Assembly: GCA_944392335.1 (NCBI GenBank)
Contig: CALXWJ010000062.1
Span: 1-64,000 of the forward strand
Direction of reading: 5' to 3'
From: an uncultured Clostridia bacterium
Lineage (GTDB): Bacteria; Bacillota; Clostridia; UBA1381
DNA length: 64,000 bases
A program made the position numbers and the translations under genes. Each line of letters starts with the position of its first letter. The first letter of the stretch is position 1. This document shows positions 9,897 to 19,095 of the stretch, piece by piece. The notes under the pieces were generated by a model. The model had not been told where the DNA came from, ran no database searches, and was given only the letters and a program-made list of their open reading frames with translations.

Positions 9897-11276
9897 ATGG
9901 AAGAATTAAATTTATTAAAGGATAAAATTCTCGGTCTTTTGATCAAGAAGAATTATCATGAACTCAGGAATCTATTTGATGGAATGGAACCGGCGGATAT
10001 AGGTATCGTATTTGAGGATCTACCGAAAGAAAGCTTACCGCTTTTGTTTAGACTTCTTAGCAAGGAGCAGGCGGCGGAGGTATTTGTGGAATTGAATTCC
10101 GACATGCAGGAGCTGCTGATCGAAGGATTCAGTGATTTTGAATTAAAAGAGGTATTGGAAGAATTATATCTTGACGATACCGTTGATATTATTGAAGAAA
10201 TGCCCGCCAATGTGGTCAAGAGAATTTTAAAACACACCGATCCCAATATAAGGGCAAGCATAAATGAAATATTAAAATATCCGAAATACAGTGCAGGAAG
10301 TATTATGACAATAGAGTTTGTCGATTTGAAAAAGAATATGACTGTAGAGGATGCTTTTACAAGGATAAGAAGAATCGGTGTTGATAAAGAAACAATCTAC
10401 ACATGCTATGTCATCGATGAAAACAGAGTATTGCTGGGACTTGTTTCGGTAAAAGATTTGTTGCTTGCCGATCAATCCAAAATAATTGAAGATATTATGG
10501 AAACAAATGTAATTTATGTCAACACACTTGATGACCAGGAAGATGCCGCAAAGACTTTTGATAAGTATGACTTTTTGGCATTGCCTGTAGTTGATAATGA
10601 AAAACGCTTAGTTGGGATTATCACTGTTGACGATGCTATTGATGTTATTCAGGAGGAAAACACCGAGGATATTGAAAAAATGGCTGCCATTATGCCAAAT
10701 GATAAGCCGTATACACAAACAGGTGTGTTTGAAACATATAAAAAAAGAATACCATGGCTGTTATTGCTCATGATCTCGGCAACTTTTACCGGAAAAATTA
10801 TCCAGTCCTATGAAGAGGCGCTTGCGGCTTGTGTAATTCTTACTTCATTTATTCCTATGATAATGGATACCGGAGGTAATTCGGGAGGACAGTCCTCGGT
10901 TACCATTATAAGAGGAATGTCATTGAATGATATAGAGATGAAGGATATATTCAAAGTGGTCTGGAAAGAGATACGAGTAGCTTTGTGCTGCGGTATCACC
11001 CTTGCGGCTGCCAATTTCATAAAGATGTTAATAGTTGATAGAGGGGAAATAATCGCCTCGGGACAAAATCCGGTAATGGTAGCGCTTGTTGTTTGTTTAA
11101 CATTGATATTTACGGTATTTTTCGCAAAGCTTATAGGATGTACCCTACCCATGCTTGCAAAAAAGGTTGGATTTGACCCGGCAGTTATGGCAAGCCCGTT
11201 TATAACGACGGTAGTTGACGCCGTTTCTCTCATGATTTTCTTCAGAATAGCAACAATTATGCTGCATATCAGTTAA
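9897..11276 (+). CDS. mgtE: Magnesium transporter MgtE
   Basis: This is a 459-residue Mg2+ channel/transporter. The N-terminal helical domain (about 1-130) includes EPADIGIVFEDLP. Two CBS domains follow (about 137-255), which in characterised MgtE sense cytosolic Mg2+. The membrane part (about 285-459) has five helices and the conserved PMIMDTGGNSGGQSS loop, and ends in the conserved ASPFITTVVDAVSLMIFF segment. GGGAGGAG supports the start. The roughly 240-base leader before it carries a small ORF and alternative hairpins, so expression is probably controlled after initiation. Confidence 0.95.
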   Translation: MEELNLLKDKILGLLIKKNYHELRNLFDGMEPADIGIVFEDLPKESLPLLFRLLSKEQAAEVFVELNSDMQELLIEGFSDFELKEVLEELYLDDTVDIIEEMPANVVKRILKHTDPNIRASINEILKYPKYSAGSIMTIEFVDLKKNMTVEDAFTRIRRIGVDKETIYTCYVIDENRVLLGLVSVKDLLLADQSKIIEDIMETNVIYVNTLDDQEDAAKTFDKYDFLALPVVDNEKRLVGIITVDDAIDVIQEENTEDIEKMAAIMPNDKPYTQTGVFETYKKRIPWLLLLMISATFTGKIIQSYEEALAACVILTSFIPMIMDTGGNSGGQSSVTIIRGMSLNDIEMKDIFKVVWKEIRVALCCGITLAAANFIKMLIVDRGEIIASGQNPVMVALVVCLTLIFTVFFAKLIGCTLPMLAKKVGFDPAVMASPFITTVVDAVSLMIFFRIATIMLHIS

Positions 11277-11358
11277 GGTGAATTATAGAATTATTTTGCA
11301 TCGCATAAAGTTTATGTGATAAATATATTATGCCATGCCGGCAGAGAGGATTAAAACA

Positions 11359-11916
11359 ATGACTACAGCAAATAAGATAACCATTTTCAGAATCATATTG
11401 GTTCCGATATTTATGATATTGATGTTAATTGATAATACGACATGCAGAATGTGGGCATTGGCGGTTTTCATTATTGCATCAATATCCGATGCGGCAGACG
11501 GATATATAGCAAGGCACTGCAATCAGATATCAAATTTCGGTAAATTCATGGATCCGTTGGCAGATAAGATACTTACCACGAGTGCATTTATTATCCTGCT
11601 GGAAATAGGAAGAATAACATGGCTCGGTTCGGTTGCGATCATGCTGATACTCGCAAGAGAATTTACCGTTTCAGGGCTTAGGATGCTTGCGGGTGCGGAA
11701 GGGAAGGTCATAGCCGCCAGCATGTTCGGAAAAATCAAAACAGTATCTCAGATGATCGCGATAATTGCATCGATCCTTTTGATGAATGATAATTGGTTTA
11801 CACAATTGCCGGCAGTGTTGATTACAAATATACTGGTATGGATCTCAGTTGTATTTACGGTATTATCGGGAATAGATTATATAATAAAAAATAAATCGGT
11901 GTTTACGGTAAATTAG
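11359..11916 (+). CDS. pgsA: CDP-diacylglycerol-glycerol-3-phosphate phosphatidyltransferase PgsA
   Basis: This 185-residue membrane enzyme makes phosphatidylglycerol phosphate. It has the CDP-alcohol phosphatidyltransferase motif D-G-x2-A-R-x8-G-x3-D-x3-D, seen as SDAADGYIARHCNQISNFGK then DPLADK. About four to five membrane helices are visible. The start at MTTANKITIFRI is preferred because GAGAGGA stands at the right distance; the upstream ATG at 11335 lacks a site. Cls elsewhere in the window could use its downstream product, phosphatidylglycerol. Confidence 0.93.
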   Translation: MTTANKITIFRIILVPIFMILMLIDNTTCRMWALAVFIIASISDAADGYIARHCNQISNFGKFMDPLADKILTTSAFIILLEIGRITWLGSVAIMLILAREFTVSGLRMLAGAEGKVIAASMFGKIKTVSQMIAIIASILLMNDNWFTQLPAVLITNILVWISVVFTVLSGIDYIIKNKSVFTVN

Positions 11917-11932
11917 TTTGAGGAGATGTTTA

Positions 11933-12721
11933 ATGAAAAGAATAATTAGCTGTGTCAGAAAAGCAGTTGAAGAGTATGATATGATACAGGAAGGCGACAG
12001 AGTGGCGGTAGGTATATCGGGAGGCAAAGACAGTCTTATATTGTTGGGGGCATTGGCGTCATTGAGCCGGTATTACCCGAAAAAATTTACTGTTGTAGGT
12101 CTTACTCTTGACATGGGATTTGAAAATGATTATTCAAAAATAAAAGAATACTGCAATAGTTTTGGAGTAGAGTATCTGGTAAAAAAAACAAATATAAAAG
12201 AAGTGATTTTCGATTACAGACATGAGACCAACCCTTGCTCCTTATGTGCCAAAATGAGAAGAGGAGCGCTTAATGATTTTGCGATTGAACAAGGATGCCA
12301 AAGAGTTGCATTGGGACATCACAATGACGATGTGCTTGAGACTTTTCTTTTAAGTCTTTTGTATGAAGGAAGGATCAATTGTTTTTCACCGGTTACATAT
12401 CTTGACAGAACAAACTTATATTCTGTCAGACCTTTGATATATGTTAAAGAAGGTGATATCAAAGGAGCGGTAAAAAGATTAAATATCCCTGTTCAGAAAA
12501 GTTTATGCCCCGCCGACGGAAGCACAAAAAGACAGGAGATCAAAGATATTTTAGCATCGCTTGATAAAAGTGTAAATCCGGGATTAAAGAAAAGATTGTT
12601 CACCGCAATACGTAACAGCTCGATAGAAGGCTGGAATGTAACTGCAGACAAGATACCCCCCGCCTCTTCAGGAGGCGGGTTCCATATATGTAATCAGTGT
12701 GAGAGTGAAAACTCCCACTGA
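11933..12721 (+). CDS. TtcA/TtuA-family tRNA thiolation ATPase with a repeat-derived C-terminus
   Basis: This is a 262-residue PP-loop protein. It has the ATP motif SGGKDS (about residue 30) and the cysteine pair in NPCSLCAKMRRG that holds a Fe-S cluster in TtcA enzymes. The ALGHHNDD segment and a third cysteine in SLCPADGS also fit the family. Related enzymes thiolate tRNA bases; the target here is not known. The start follows AGGAGATG. The last roughly 20 codons, from about 12651, run straight through the dispersed structured repeat, so the native C-terminus was probably replaced by insertion just after SIEGWN. Confidence 0.88.
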   Translation: MKRIISCVRKAVEEYDMIQEGDRVAVGISGGKDSLILLGALASLSRYYPKKFTVVGLTLDMGFENDYSKIKEYCNSFGVEYLVKKTNIKEVIFDYRHETNPCSLCAKMRRGALNDFAIEQGCQRVALGHHNDDVLETFLLSLLYEGRINCFSPVTYLDRTNLYSVRPLIYVKEGDIKGAVKRLNIPVQKSLCPADGSTKRQEIKDILASLDKSVNPGLKKRLFTAIRNSSIEGWNVTADKIPPASSGGGFHICNQCESENSH

Positions 12722-12790
12722 TCGCAGCACTGTATAACAGCGTGCTTGTCCTCGTTGAATGACGGTATAAGCTCTTATTGAATGAAAGCC
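12640..12790 (+). repeat. Structured dispersed repeat, copy A
   Basis: The copy has the same plan as those at 13651, 15037 and 21704. A GC hairpin, CCCGCCTC-TTCA-GAGGCGGG type, sits at 12658-12678. A second hairpin with arms ATCAGTG and CACTGAT follows at 12692-12722. It overlaps the 3' end of the TtcA-like gene. The right boundary is uncertain because this copy is divergent. Confidence 0.65.
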
Positions 12791-12799
12791 GCGAAATAT

Positions 12800-12871
12800 A
12801 CAGAATGGCAAATTAAGGATAGTTATATTATGACTTCATATATGTTGCCTTTATTTTACCATTCTGTTTTA
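12800..12871. terminator. Bidirectional terminator between the TtcA-like gene and mecA
   Basis: ACAGAATGG at 12800 and the following ten bases pair, with a few mismatches, with the arm ending CCATTCTGT at 12867. T-rich ends occur on both strands and the genes converge. Confidence 0.65.
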
Positions 12872-12886
12872 CGGACGGTCTAGACT

Positions 12887-13510
12887 TCAGTCAATGTCAT
12901 AGAGCCGTGAAATGCCGTCAGCCATATTGATAAGCTCATCACCTGAGATCTTAAGTACGCAATGTTCCTGCAGGAAATGTTCGGCAAGAGCATTGTTTAA
13001 TTCAAAGTTGTCAGTGAATTCTTTTAATATAAGTATATCTTTATGTGAGGGATCTTGTATAGTCAGAGCGTGATAGTTTTCCGATTTATAGTATGAGGCG
13101 GATTTTATTGCAGTGTGGCTTAAATGTATAATTGCTTGACACAGGGTCTCGAAATCGTTAAAATAAAAGACCGATATGTCCGCAGATTTTTTCTCCTTAA
13201 CAACGGCACGGATTTTTTTTGTTTTGATATTGTCTTTTGTTATGACTTTTGAAGTTGGTTTTTCTTCGGAAATTTTGGTTACCGTTAAAACTATACTGTC
13301 ATTTGTGGGCAATGCTTCAACAACGATCTGCCCGGTGTAAGGATTAAAATCTGTTTCTTTTTTTACACGTTCCATTATTCTGAATAAAAAATTGTGAAGC
13401 ACAGGAGAGTCAGGTTTCAAATTTTTTATATTTATATTCATATTGCTCAGCTCCATCTTGGAAACTGTTACTTTGATCTTATTAAATTCTATCTTTTCAA
13501 TACGCACCAA
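12887..13510 (-). CDS. mecA: MecA-family adaptor protein
   Basis: This is a protein of about 207 residues with the two-part MecA layout. An N-terminal substrate-binding domain (about 1-85, VRIEKIEFNKIKVTVSKMEL) is followed by a Lys-rich linker. The C-terminal ClpC-binding domain (about 115-205) contains YFNDFETLCQA and YKSENYHALTI. MecA proteins deliver substrates to ClpC/ClpP. The start is uncertain: TTG at 13510 lies 8 bases after AAAGG, and GTG at 13516 or 13507 are alternatives. clpC is not in this window. The gene stands alone between two copies of the structured repeat. Confidence 0.78.
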   Translation of the reverse strand: MVRIEKIEFNKIKVTVSKMELSNMNINIKNLKPDSPVLHNFLFRIMERVKKETDFNPYTGQIVVEALPTNDSIVLTVTKISEEKPTSKVITKDNIKTKKIRAVVKEKKSADISVFYFNDFETLCQAIIHLSHTAIKSASYYKSENYHALTIQDPSHKDILILKEFTDNFELNNALAEHFLQEHCVLKISGDELINMADGISRLYDID

Positions 13511-13650
13511 TATCACTGCCTTTCTGAAATATTGAAAATCTTACAGTCGGCGTAATTTTAATAAAAAACAATGCAAATATCTTTAATAATTATATTACGG
13601 TCAAAAGCATTTTAATACTTTTCATTAAAATGAAAGTAAGATGTGTTTAT

Positions 13651-13820
13651 TATAACCTAAGTGCCGATGTCCCCCCGCCGTTATCGGCGGCGGGTTCCAT
13701 TCATCATTTCAGTGGGAGTTATAATCTCCCACTGAAATCCTGAGGAGAAGACGCTTTCTGTACAGGTCGCAATCTCTGCTCCTTGCAAGCAAAGCAGGAG
13801 CGTTGCTCTGATTTAAATTA
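13651..13820 (+). repeat. Structured dispersed repeat, copy B
   Basis: It starts TATAACCTAAG. Hairpin 1 is CCGCCG-TTAT-CGGCGG. Hairpin 2 is TTTCAGTGGGAG with a perfect 12-bp partner (13708-13738). A third hairpin, GCTCCT/AGGAGC, lies near 13779-13801. The copy ends near GATTTAAATT. It is almost identical to copy C over its whole length, and no reading frame is conserved. It occupies much of the 500-base gap between mecA and the next gene; the rest is AT-rich promoter DNA. Confidence 0.85.
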
Positions 13821-13962
13821 AAACTCTTTATTATATTATACTATATTTATTTGGATTTGGGAATACTTTTTTTATATTTAACGCAAATTACATAAACTGT
13901 AATAAAAAAACATAAGTAAATTTTATTTATATTCCAAATATTTATAATAAGAAAAGATAAAT

Positions 13963-13991
13963 TTGACAATTGACAGCAATTGATTTATAAT
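13963..13991 (+). promoter_or_regulatory. Promoter of the P-loop/Asp23 gene
   Basis: TTGACA (13963-13968), a 17-bp spacer and TATAAT (13986-13991): a consensus σA promoter about 38 bases before the start codon. Confidence 0.85.
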
Positions 13992-14028
13992 TATATAGAA
14001 GAGTATTTATGATGAAAGAGGATAGATA

Positions 14029-14892
14029 ATGAGAATAGTTGCATTGGTTGGGAAAAGCGGAACGGGAAAGAGTCATCATGCGGCAGAATTGGCACAAAAA
14101 AAAGGGACAGAGGCGATAATCGACGATGGTTTACTTATATATTCAAACAAGGTTGTGGCGGGAAAATCCGCAAAAAGAGAACAGAATATAATGGCTTCGG
14201 TCAAACGCGCTTTATTTATGGATCCACGGCACGTTGAAGATGTGCGCAGGGGAATAAAAGAGAACAAAATCGAAAATATACTGCTGCTTGGAACATCGGA
14301 TAGAATGGCCGACAGAATCGCAGAGACCCTTGGCTTGGGAAAGGTTTCCGAATATGTGCGCATAGAGGACATATCTACACCTGAAGATATAGCAATTGCC
14401 CAAAATCTCAGAATGACACAGGGAAAGCATATTATCCCGGTCCCGACTTTTGCGATAAAGAATGAATTTTCCGGATATTTTCTTCATCCTCTGAGAATAT
14501 TTGCAAAAAGAAACGGAAAAAAAGAGCAGATAGATGTTAAATCGATTGTCAGACCGACTTATAGTTATATGGGGGAATACTCAATTTCTGATAATGTTAT
14601 AAAGCAGGTGGTCGTTTATGAAACGGAAAAAATTGAGAATGTGATAAAATCAGGCAATATTATCGTAAATAAAAATTATGGAGTTGTTGAAATAAATATA
14701 ACGGTAACACTGAAATACGGATGCATAATTAAATGTGTATGCAAAGAAATCGGTGAAGTAATAAGCAAACAAGTTGAGAAAATGACAGCAATTAATTTAT
14801 GTAAAATAGATGTTTTTGTAAAAAGCATGATAAAACCGTCAATGCCGGATAAAAGCAGCCTATTATTGAAGGATGATCACAAAAACGGCTGA
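14029..14892 (+). CDS. P-loop ATPase fused to an Asp23/Gls24-like domain
   Basis: This is a 287-residue protein of unknown function. A nucleotide-binding domain opens at once with Walker A GKSGTGKSHHA (about residues 8-18). An IDDGLLIY segment follows, and the domain runs to about residue 175. The C-terminal part (about 190-270) begins GEYSISDNVIKQVV and ends MTAINLCKIDVFVKSM, the pattern of Asp23 envelope-stress domains. The P-loop domain probably binds a nucleotide. The join suggests an ATP-driven partner for envelope-associated Asp23 proteins, which is inference. It has its own consensus promoter and is bracketed by repeat copies B and C in direct orientation. Confidence 0.7.
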   Translation: MRIVALVGKSGTGKSHHAAELAQKKGTEAIIDDGLLIYSNKVVAGKSAKREQNIMASVKRALFMDPRHVEDVRRGIKENKIENILLLGTSDRMADRIAETLGLGKVSEYVRIEDISTPEDIAIAQNLRMTQGKHIIPVPTFAIKNEFSGYFLHPLRIFAKRNGKKEQIDVKSIVRPTYSYMGEYSISDNVIKQVVVYETEKIENVIKSGNIIVNKNYGVVEINITVTLKYGCIIKCVCKEIGEVISKQVEKMTAINLCKIDVFVKSMIKPSMPDKSSLLLKDDHKNG

Positions 14893-15036
14893 CGGCAAAA
14901 ATATTTTTAGCGTGGCGGTAATAATGATTTATATGTATTATATGTTGTTGACGAATATTGTTTGTAAGTTGTTTCATTATTTTTCATAGCTTGACATAGA
15001 TATTTATTTATGCTATTATTGAAGCTGATATTATTT

Positions 15037-15220
15037 TATAACCTAAGCGCGGATGCCCCCCCGCCGTTATCGGCGGCGAGTCCCATTTCAGGATTTCATT
15101 GGGAGTTATAATCTCCCACTGAAATTCTGAGGAGAAGACGCTTTCTGCACAGGTTGCAAGCTGTCGCAATCTCTGCTCCTTGCAAGCAAAGCAGGAGCGT
15201 TGCTCCGATTTAAATTCATG
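15037..15220 (+). repeat. Structured dispersed repeat, copy C
   Basis: It starts TATAACCTAAG and carries the same three hairpins as copy B, with scattered substitutions. It has an extra segment of about 9 bases near 15155-15163 (TGCAAGCTG), and it ends GATTTAAATT. It fills most of the gap between the P-loop/Asp23 gene and dxs. The remaining bases to 15330 hold no recognisable gene. Confidence 0.85.
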
Positions 15221-15330
15221 CAGGAAAAGATTAAATAAAGATATGGCAAGGGTATTTACAGTATTATCCAAACAGATATTGCCATATTGAATGAAAGGGT
15301 TTTGCTCTTTATTGAACAAAAGGTAATAAA

Positions 15331-17181
15331 ATGTATAAAGTGTTAAATAGAATAAACGATCCGCAGGATCTAAAACAATTGAATAATGAAGAACTAAATA
15401 TTTTATGTGCCGAGATAAGGGACTTTCTTATAGAAAAAGTAACAAAGAGCGGAGGACATCTGGCGTCAAATCTCGGGATTGTTGAATTAACGGTTGCACT
15501 GCATTTGGTCTATAACATGCCGAAAGACAAGTTAGTATGGGACGTTGGACATCAATCCTATGTACACAAAATATTAACGGGAAGAAAAGAAAAATTTGAT
15601 ACCTTAAGAAAGTATAAAGGACTGAGCGGTTTCCCAAAAACCTCGGAAAGTGAGTATGATTCATTTAATACCGGACATTCATCGACTTCGGTATCGGCAG
15701 CCTTGGGAATGGCGAGGGCAAGAGATCTGTTAAATGACGATTATAATGTTGCGGCTGTATTCGGTGACGGCGCTATGACGGGTGGCATGATTTACGAAGC
15801 CTTGAATGATGTAGGGCACAACAAAACATCAATAGTTTATATACTCAATGATAATGAAATGTCAATTTCAAAAAACGTGGGGGCGCTGTCAAAATATTTA
15901 CGTAACCTGAGACATAAGAAATCATATCATCATTCAAAAGAGGTTATCGAGCATACGCTTGAAAAGGTACCGGTTGTAGGGGAATCAATAAAACACGGTT
16001 TAAAACATATAAAAAATACCATTAAATTAAGTGTTATCCCTTCGACTTTTTTTGATGATTTGGGAATTGAATATCTAGGGCCTGTGGACGGACATAATAT
16101 CGTTGATTTGACGAGCGTTTTAACTCTTGCAAAAGATATGAAGAAGCCCGTGATAGTCCATGTCATAACCCAAAAAGGAAGGGGATACAAGCCGGCAGAG
16201 AGCAATCCGCAGAATTTTCATGGTATTCCCGGGGCAGAAGCAAAAAAAGAGGTCAAAGCAAAATATAAAGATTATTCCGGGTGTGCCGGAGAAACATTGG
16301 TAAAGCTTGCGGATAAAAATGAAAGAATTGTTGCCATCACGGCAGCAATGACTTCGGGAGTGGGGTTAATTGACTTTTATAAGAAATATCCGAAAAGATT
16401 TTTTGACGTGGGAATTGCAGAACAGCATGCTGTGACATTTGCGGCAGGACTTGCTATTTCGGGAGTAGTCCCGGTATTTGCCGTATATTCCTCGTTTTTG
16501 CAGCGTTCCTATGATCAGATACTGCATGATGTATGCCTTCAAAATCTGCATGTTGTTTTTCTTGTGGACAGGGCTGGGGTTGTCGGCGCTGACGGAGAAA
16601 CTCATCATGGAGTACATGATATATCCTTTCTTTCAGATATGCCCGGTATGACAATATTATCGCCGTCATCATTTTCGCAGCTGGAGAGGATGATCGATTA
16701 TGCAATCAATGAACATAAAGGGCCGATCGCTGTAAGATATCCCAGGGGAAATAGTGAATATATCGGGAAAGAAGACTGTATCGGCGATGAAATGGAGATC
16801 ATAAATCCCGATGGGAATAATGTTATTATAACCTCGGGCAGAATGGTAAACACTGCTGTAAAATCGGCAGTTATGTTAAAAAAAGATGGAATAAATATAA
16901 AGATAGTAAAATTAAATAAAATATATCCCGTCCCCAAGGCTCTATATGAGCATGTAAAGGATGCGCAAAGTATCATTACACTTGAAGATAATACCATATC
17001 CGGAGGAATGGGAATGATAATCGGAGCTGAGCTTGAACAAAGAGGTGTTCATACTAAATTTAAAATATGCGCGTTTCCTGATGAGCCTATTATCCATGGA
17101 AGTATAAGAGAATTGGATAAGCATTACGGTCTTGACGCCGAAGGTATTGCAAAAGAAATAAAGGAGCTCAAAAATGCCTGA
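15331..17181 (+). CDS. dxs: 1-deoxy-D-xylulose-5-phosphate synthase
   Basis: This 616-residue thiamine-diphosphate enzyme joins pyruvate and glyceraldehyde-3-phosphate to make DXP, the first step of the MEP isoprenoid route. Seen are the ThDP motif GDGAMTGGMIYEALND...NDNEMSIS and the conserved VWDVGHQSY and FNTGHSSTS segments. The pyrimidine-domain part DRAGVVGADGETHHGVHD is also present. It heads a dxs-tlyA pair that overlaps by 8 bases. ispE, a later MEP enzyme, follows within 1 kb. Confidence 0.97.
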   Translation: MYKVLNRINDPQDLKQLNNEELNILCAEIRDFLIEKVTKSGGHLASNLGIVELTVALHLVYNMPKDKLVWDVGHQSYVHKILTGRKEKFDTLRKYKGLSGFPKTSESEYDSFNTGHSSTSVSAALGMARARDLLNDDYNVAAVFGDGAMTGGMIYEALNDVGHNKTSIVYILNDNEMSISKNVGALSKYLRNLRHKKSYHHSKEVIEHTLEKVPVVGESIKHGLKHIKNTIKLSVIPSTFFDDLGIEYLGPVDGHNIVDLTSVLTLAKDMKKPVIVHVITQKGRGYKPAESNPQNFHGIPGAEAKKEVKAKYKDYSGCAGETLVKLADKNERIVAITAAMTSGVGLIDFYKKYPKRFFDVGIAEQHAVTFAAGLAISGVVPVFAVYSSFLQRSYDQILHDVCLQNLHVVFLVDRAGVVGADGETHHGVHDISFLSDMPGMTILSPSSFSQLERMIDYAINEHKGPIAVRYPRGNSEYIGKEDCIGDEMEIINPDGNNVIITSGRMVNTAVKSAVMLKKDGINIKIVKLNKIYPVPKALYEHVKDAQSIITLEDNTISGGMGMIIGAELEQRGVHTKFKICAFPDEPIIHGSIRELDKHYGLDAEGIAKEIKELKNA

Positions 17182-17989
17182 AAAAATCAGATTGGACATT
17201 TATATGACCGAAAATAAAATGACTGAAAGCAGAGAGAAGGCAAGAATGCTGATAAAAAACGGACAGGTTTCGGTAAACGGACAGATTTTAAAAAAGGCGG
17301 GAAGCCTCATAAATGCGGATAATCCAAGGATAGAGATAATAGGGGGTATGCTTCGATATGTAAGCCGGGGCGGATTAAAGCTTGAGAAGGCAATAGACAG
17401 CTTCAATATCAGCTTAAAAGATAAAATTGCCGTTGATATCGGCGCTTCAACGGGTGGATTTACCGACTGTATGCTGAAAAACGGCGTGAAAAAAGTTTTT
17501 GCAATAGATGTGGGATCGGGACAATTGGACAAAAGACTGGCAGAGGACGAAAGAGTCGTAAATATGGAGAAAACCAATATCCGTGATGTCACGCCGAAGG
17601 ATATCGGAGGAACGGCCGATTTTATATCCATCGATGTTTCCTTTATCTCATTAAAGCATGTTATTCCTGCGGCAGGCAATTTACTCAACGAATCCGGTGA
17701 GATCGCGGCATTGATAAAACCACAGTTTGAAGCGGGCAGAGGGAAGCTCAGCAAAAAAGGAGTTGTAAGGGATATCAATGTGCATATGGATGTATGTTTA
17801 GATGTGATCAAGTTTATAAGTGAGACGGGACTGTATCCCGTAAACTTTGATTTTTCGCCGATTAGGGGGCCTGAAGGGAATATAGAGTATCTTGTATATA
17901 TAAAAAAAACAAAAACGGATACGGCTTTATCGGAAGCCGAGATAAGAGAAAAGGTTATATTATCGCATGCTTTCTTCAAAGGAGAATAA
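17174..17989 (+). CDS. tlyA: TlyA-family rRNA 2'-O-methyltransferase/hemolysin-like protein
   Basis: This is a 271-residue protein with an N-terminal S4 RNA-binding domain (about 4-65, IRLDIYMTENKM...). An FtsJ-like SAM methyltransferase domain follows, with motif I VDIGASTGGFTDCML and DVGSGQLD. Characterised TlyA modifies 16S and 23S rRNA cytidines. It overlaps the 3' end of dxs and has AAGGAG before its ATG, so the two are co-translated. The dxs-tlyA neighbourhood is common in Firmicutes. Confidence 0.92.
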   Translation: MPEKIRLDIYMTENKMTESREKARMLIKNGQVSVNGQILKKAGSLINADNPRIEIIGGMLRYVSRGGLKLEKAIDSFNISLKDKIAVDIGASTGGFTDCMLKNGVKKVFAIDVGSGQLDKRLAEDERVVNMEKTNIRDVTPKDIGGTADFISIDVSFISLKHVIPAAGNLLNESGEIAALIKPQFEAGRGKLSKKGVVRDINVHMDVCLDVIKFISETGLYPVNFDFSPIRGPEGNIEYLVYIKKTKTDTALSEAEIREKVILSHAFFKGE

Positions 17990-18083
17990 TCAGTAAAATG
18001 GAAAAATCAGCCCGAAAGCATACAGTTTATCTGCCCGGCTTGTTTTATGCTTAGTATTTCGAAGGGAGTTAATAAATAAAAAC

Positions 18084-18968
18084 ATGAAATTATCTGATGA
18101 TATGGTAATTAGCGGTAAAAAAGCAATGGGAAGATCATATGCCAAAATAAATCTTACCCTTGATGTTGTGGGAAAAAGACCGGACGGATATCATTCAATT
18201 GAAACAATAATGCAAACGGTCAATCTGTCAGATATAATTATTGTAGAAAAATACGGCAATGATATAAAAATAACCTCTAATAAAAAATTTTTACCATTGA
18301 ATAATAAAAATACGGCATATAAGGCAGCAGAGTTATTTTTTAATGAATTGGGGGAAAAAAGACGGGGTGTGAAAATTTTAATACATAAGAACATACCGGT
18401 TGCTGCCGGATTGGCGGGAGGAAGTGGAAACGGAGCGGCCGTGCTTGTTGCGTTGAATATGCTTTATAATAAACCGTTTCGGAAAGAGGAAATTCTTAAG
18501 ATCGGTACAAAATTGGGAGCGGATGTCCCTTATTGCATGACGGGAGGAACGCAGCTTGCTTCGGGGATAGGAGAAATCATGCAGCCGTTAAAGCCTTTGA
18601 AAAGGTGTTATGTTCTGCTTGTAACGCCCCCGATAAGCGTTTCAACTCCCTGGGTTTACAGTGAATTTGACAATACCGAAAAAAATATTTTCCCTGACAC
18701 AAAGGCCATGATAAACGCGATCGAAAATAATGATTATTTCGGCATTTGTGAAAATTTTTCAAATGCTTTGGAAGATGTTACCGTGAAAAAATATCCCGTT
18801 ATAAGAGGGATCAAAGAAAAAATGATCTTAAACGGTGCAAACGGCGCGTTAATGAGTGGAAGCGGCCCGACCGTGTTTGGATTTTTTGATGATTACAATA
18901 AAGCAAAAGCATCGCAAGACAGTTTTTCCTTAATGTACAAAGACGTGTATCTTGTGACAACACTTTGA
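18084..18968 (+). CDS. ispE: 4-diphosphocytidyl-2-C-methyl-D-erythritol kinase
   Basis: This is a 294-residue GHMP-family kinase of the MEP pathway. It has AKINLTLDVVGKRPDGYHSIET near the N-terminus, the ATP-binding PVAAGLAGGSGNGAA glycine loop and a C-terminal LMSGSGPTVFG motif. The first 14 residues (MKLSDDMVISGKKA) extend beyond the usual start, and the SD-like AAGGGAG is about 15 bases away. A start at ATG 18126 (MGRSYAKINL) is therefore possible. It acts downstream of Dxs, whose gene lies just upstream. Confidence 0.93.
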   Translation: MKLSDDMVISGKKAMGRSYAKINLTLDVVGKRPDGYHSIETIMQTVNLSDIIIVEKYGNDIKITSNKKFLPLNNKNTAYKAAELFFNELGEKRRGVKILIHKNIPVAAGLAGGSGNGAAVLVALNMLYNKPFRKEEILKIGTKLGADVPYCMTGGTQLASGIGEIMQPLKPLKRCYVLLVTPPISVSTPWVYSEFDNTEKNIFPDTKAMINAIENNDYFGICENFSNALEDVTVKKYPVIRGIKEKMILNGANGALMSGSGPTVFGFFDDYNKAKASQDSFSLMYKDVYLVTTL

Positions 18969-19095
18969 TAAGGACTGAATACAATCAATGGAATGAAATA
19001 TTTTAAATTTTTATACAGTCGTCATAAAAATTTAACGGAATAAAAATGAATTATTGCCCCTTATACCGAATAGAATGTATAAAGGGGTGATTTTT

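Noticed and set aside
17200-17979. 259-residue open frame antisense to tlyA
   Set aside because: It covers almost exactly the tlyA coding region in the opposite strand and has no conserved motif.
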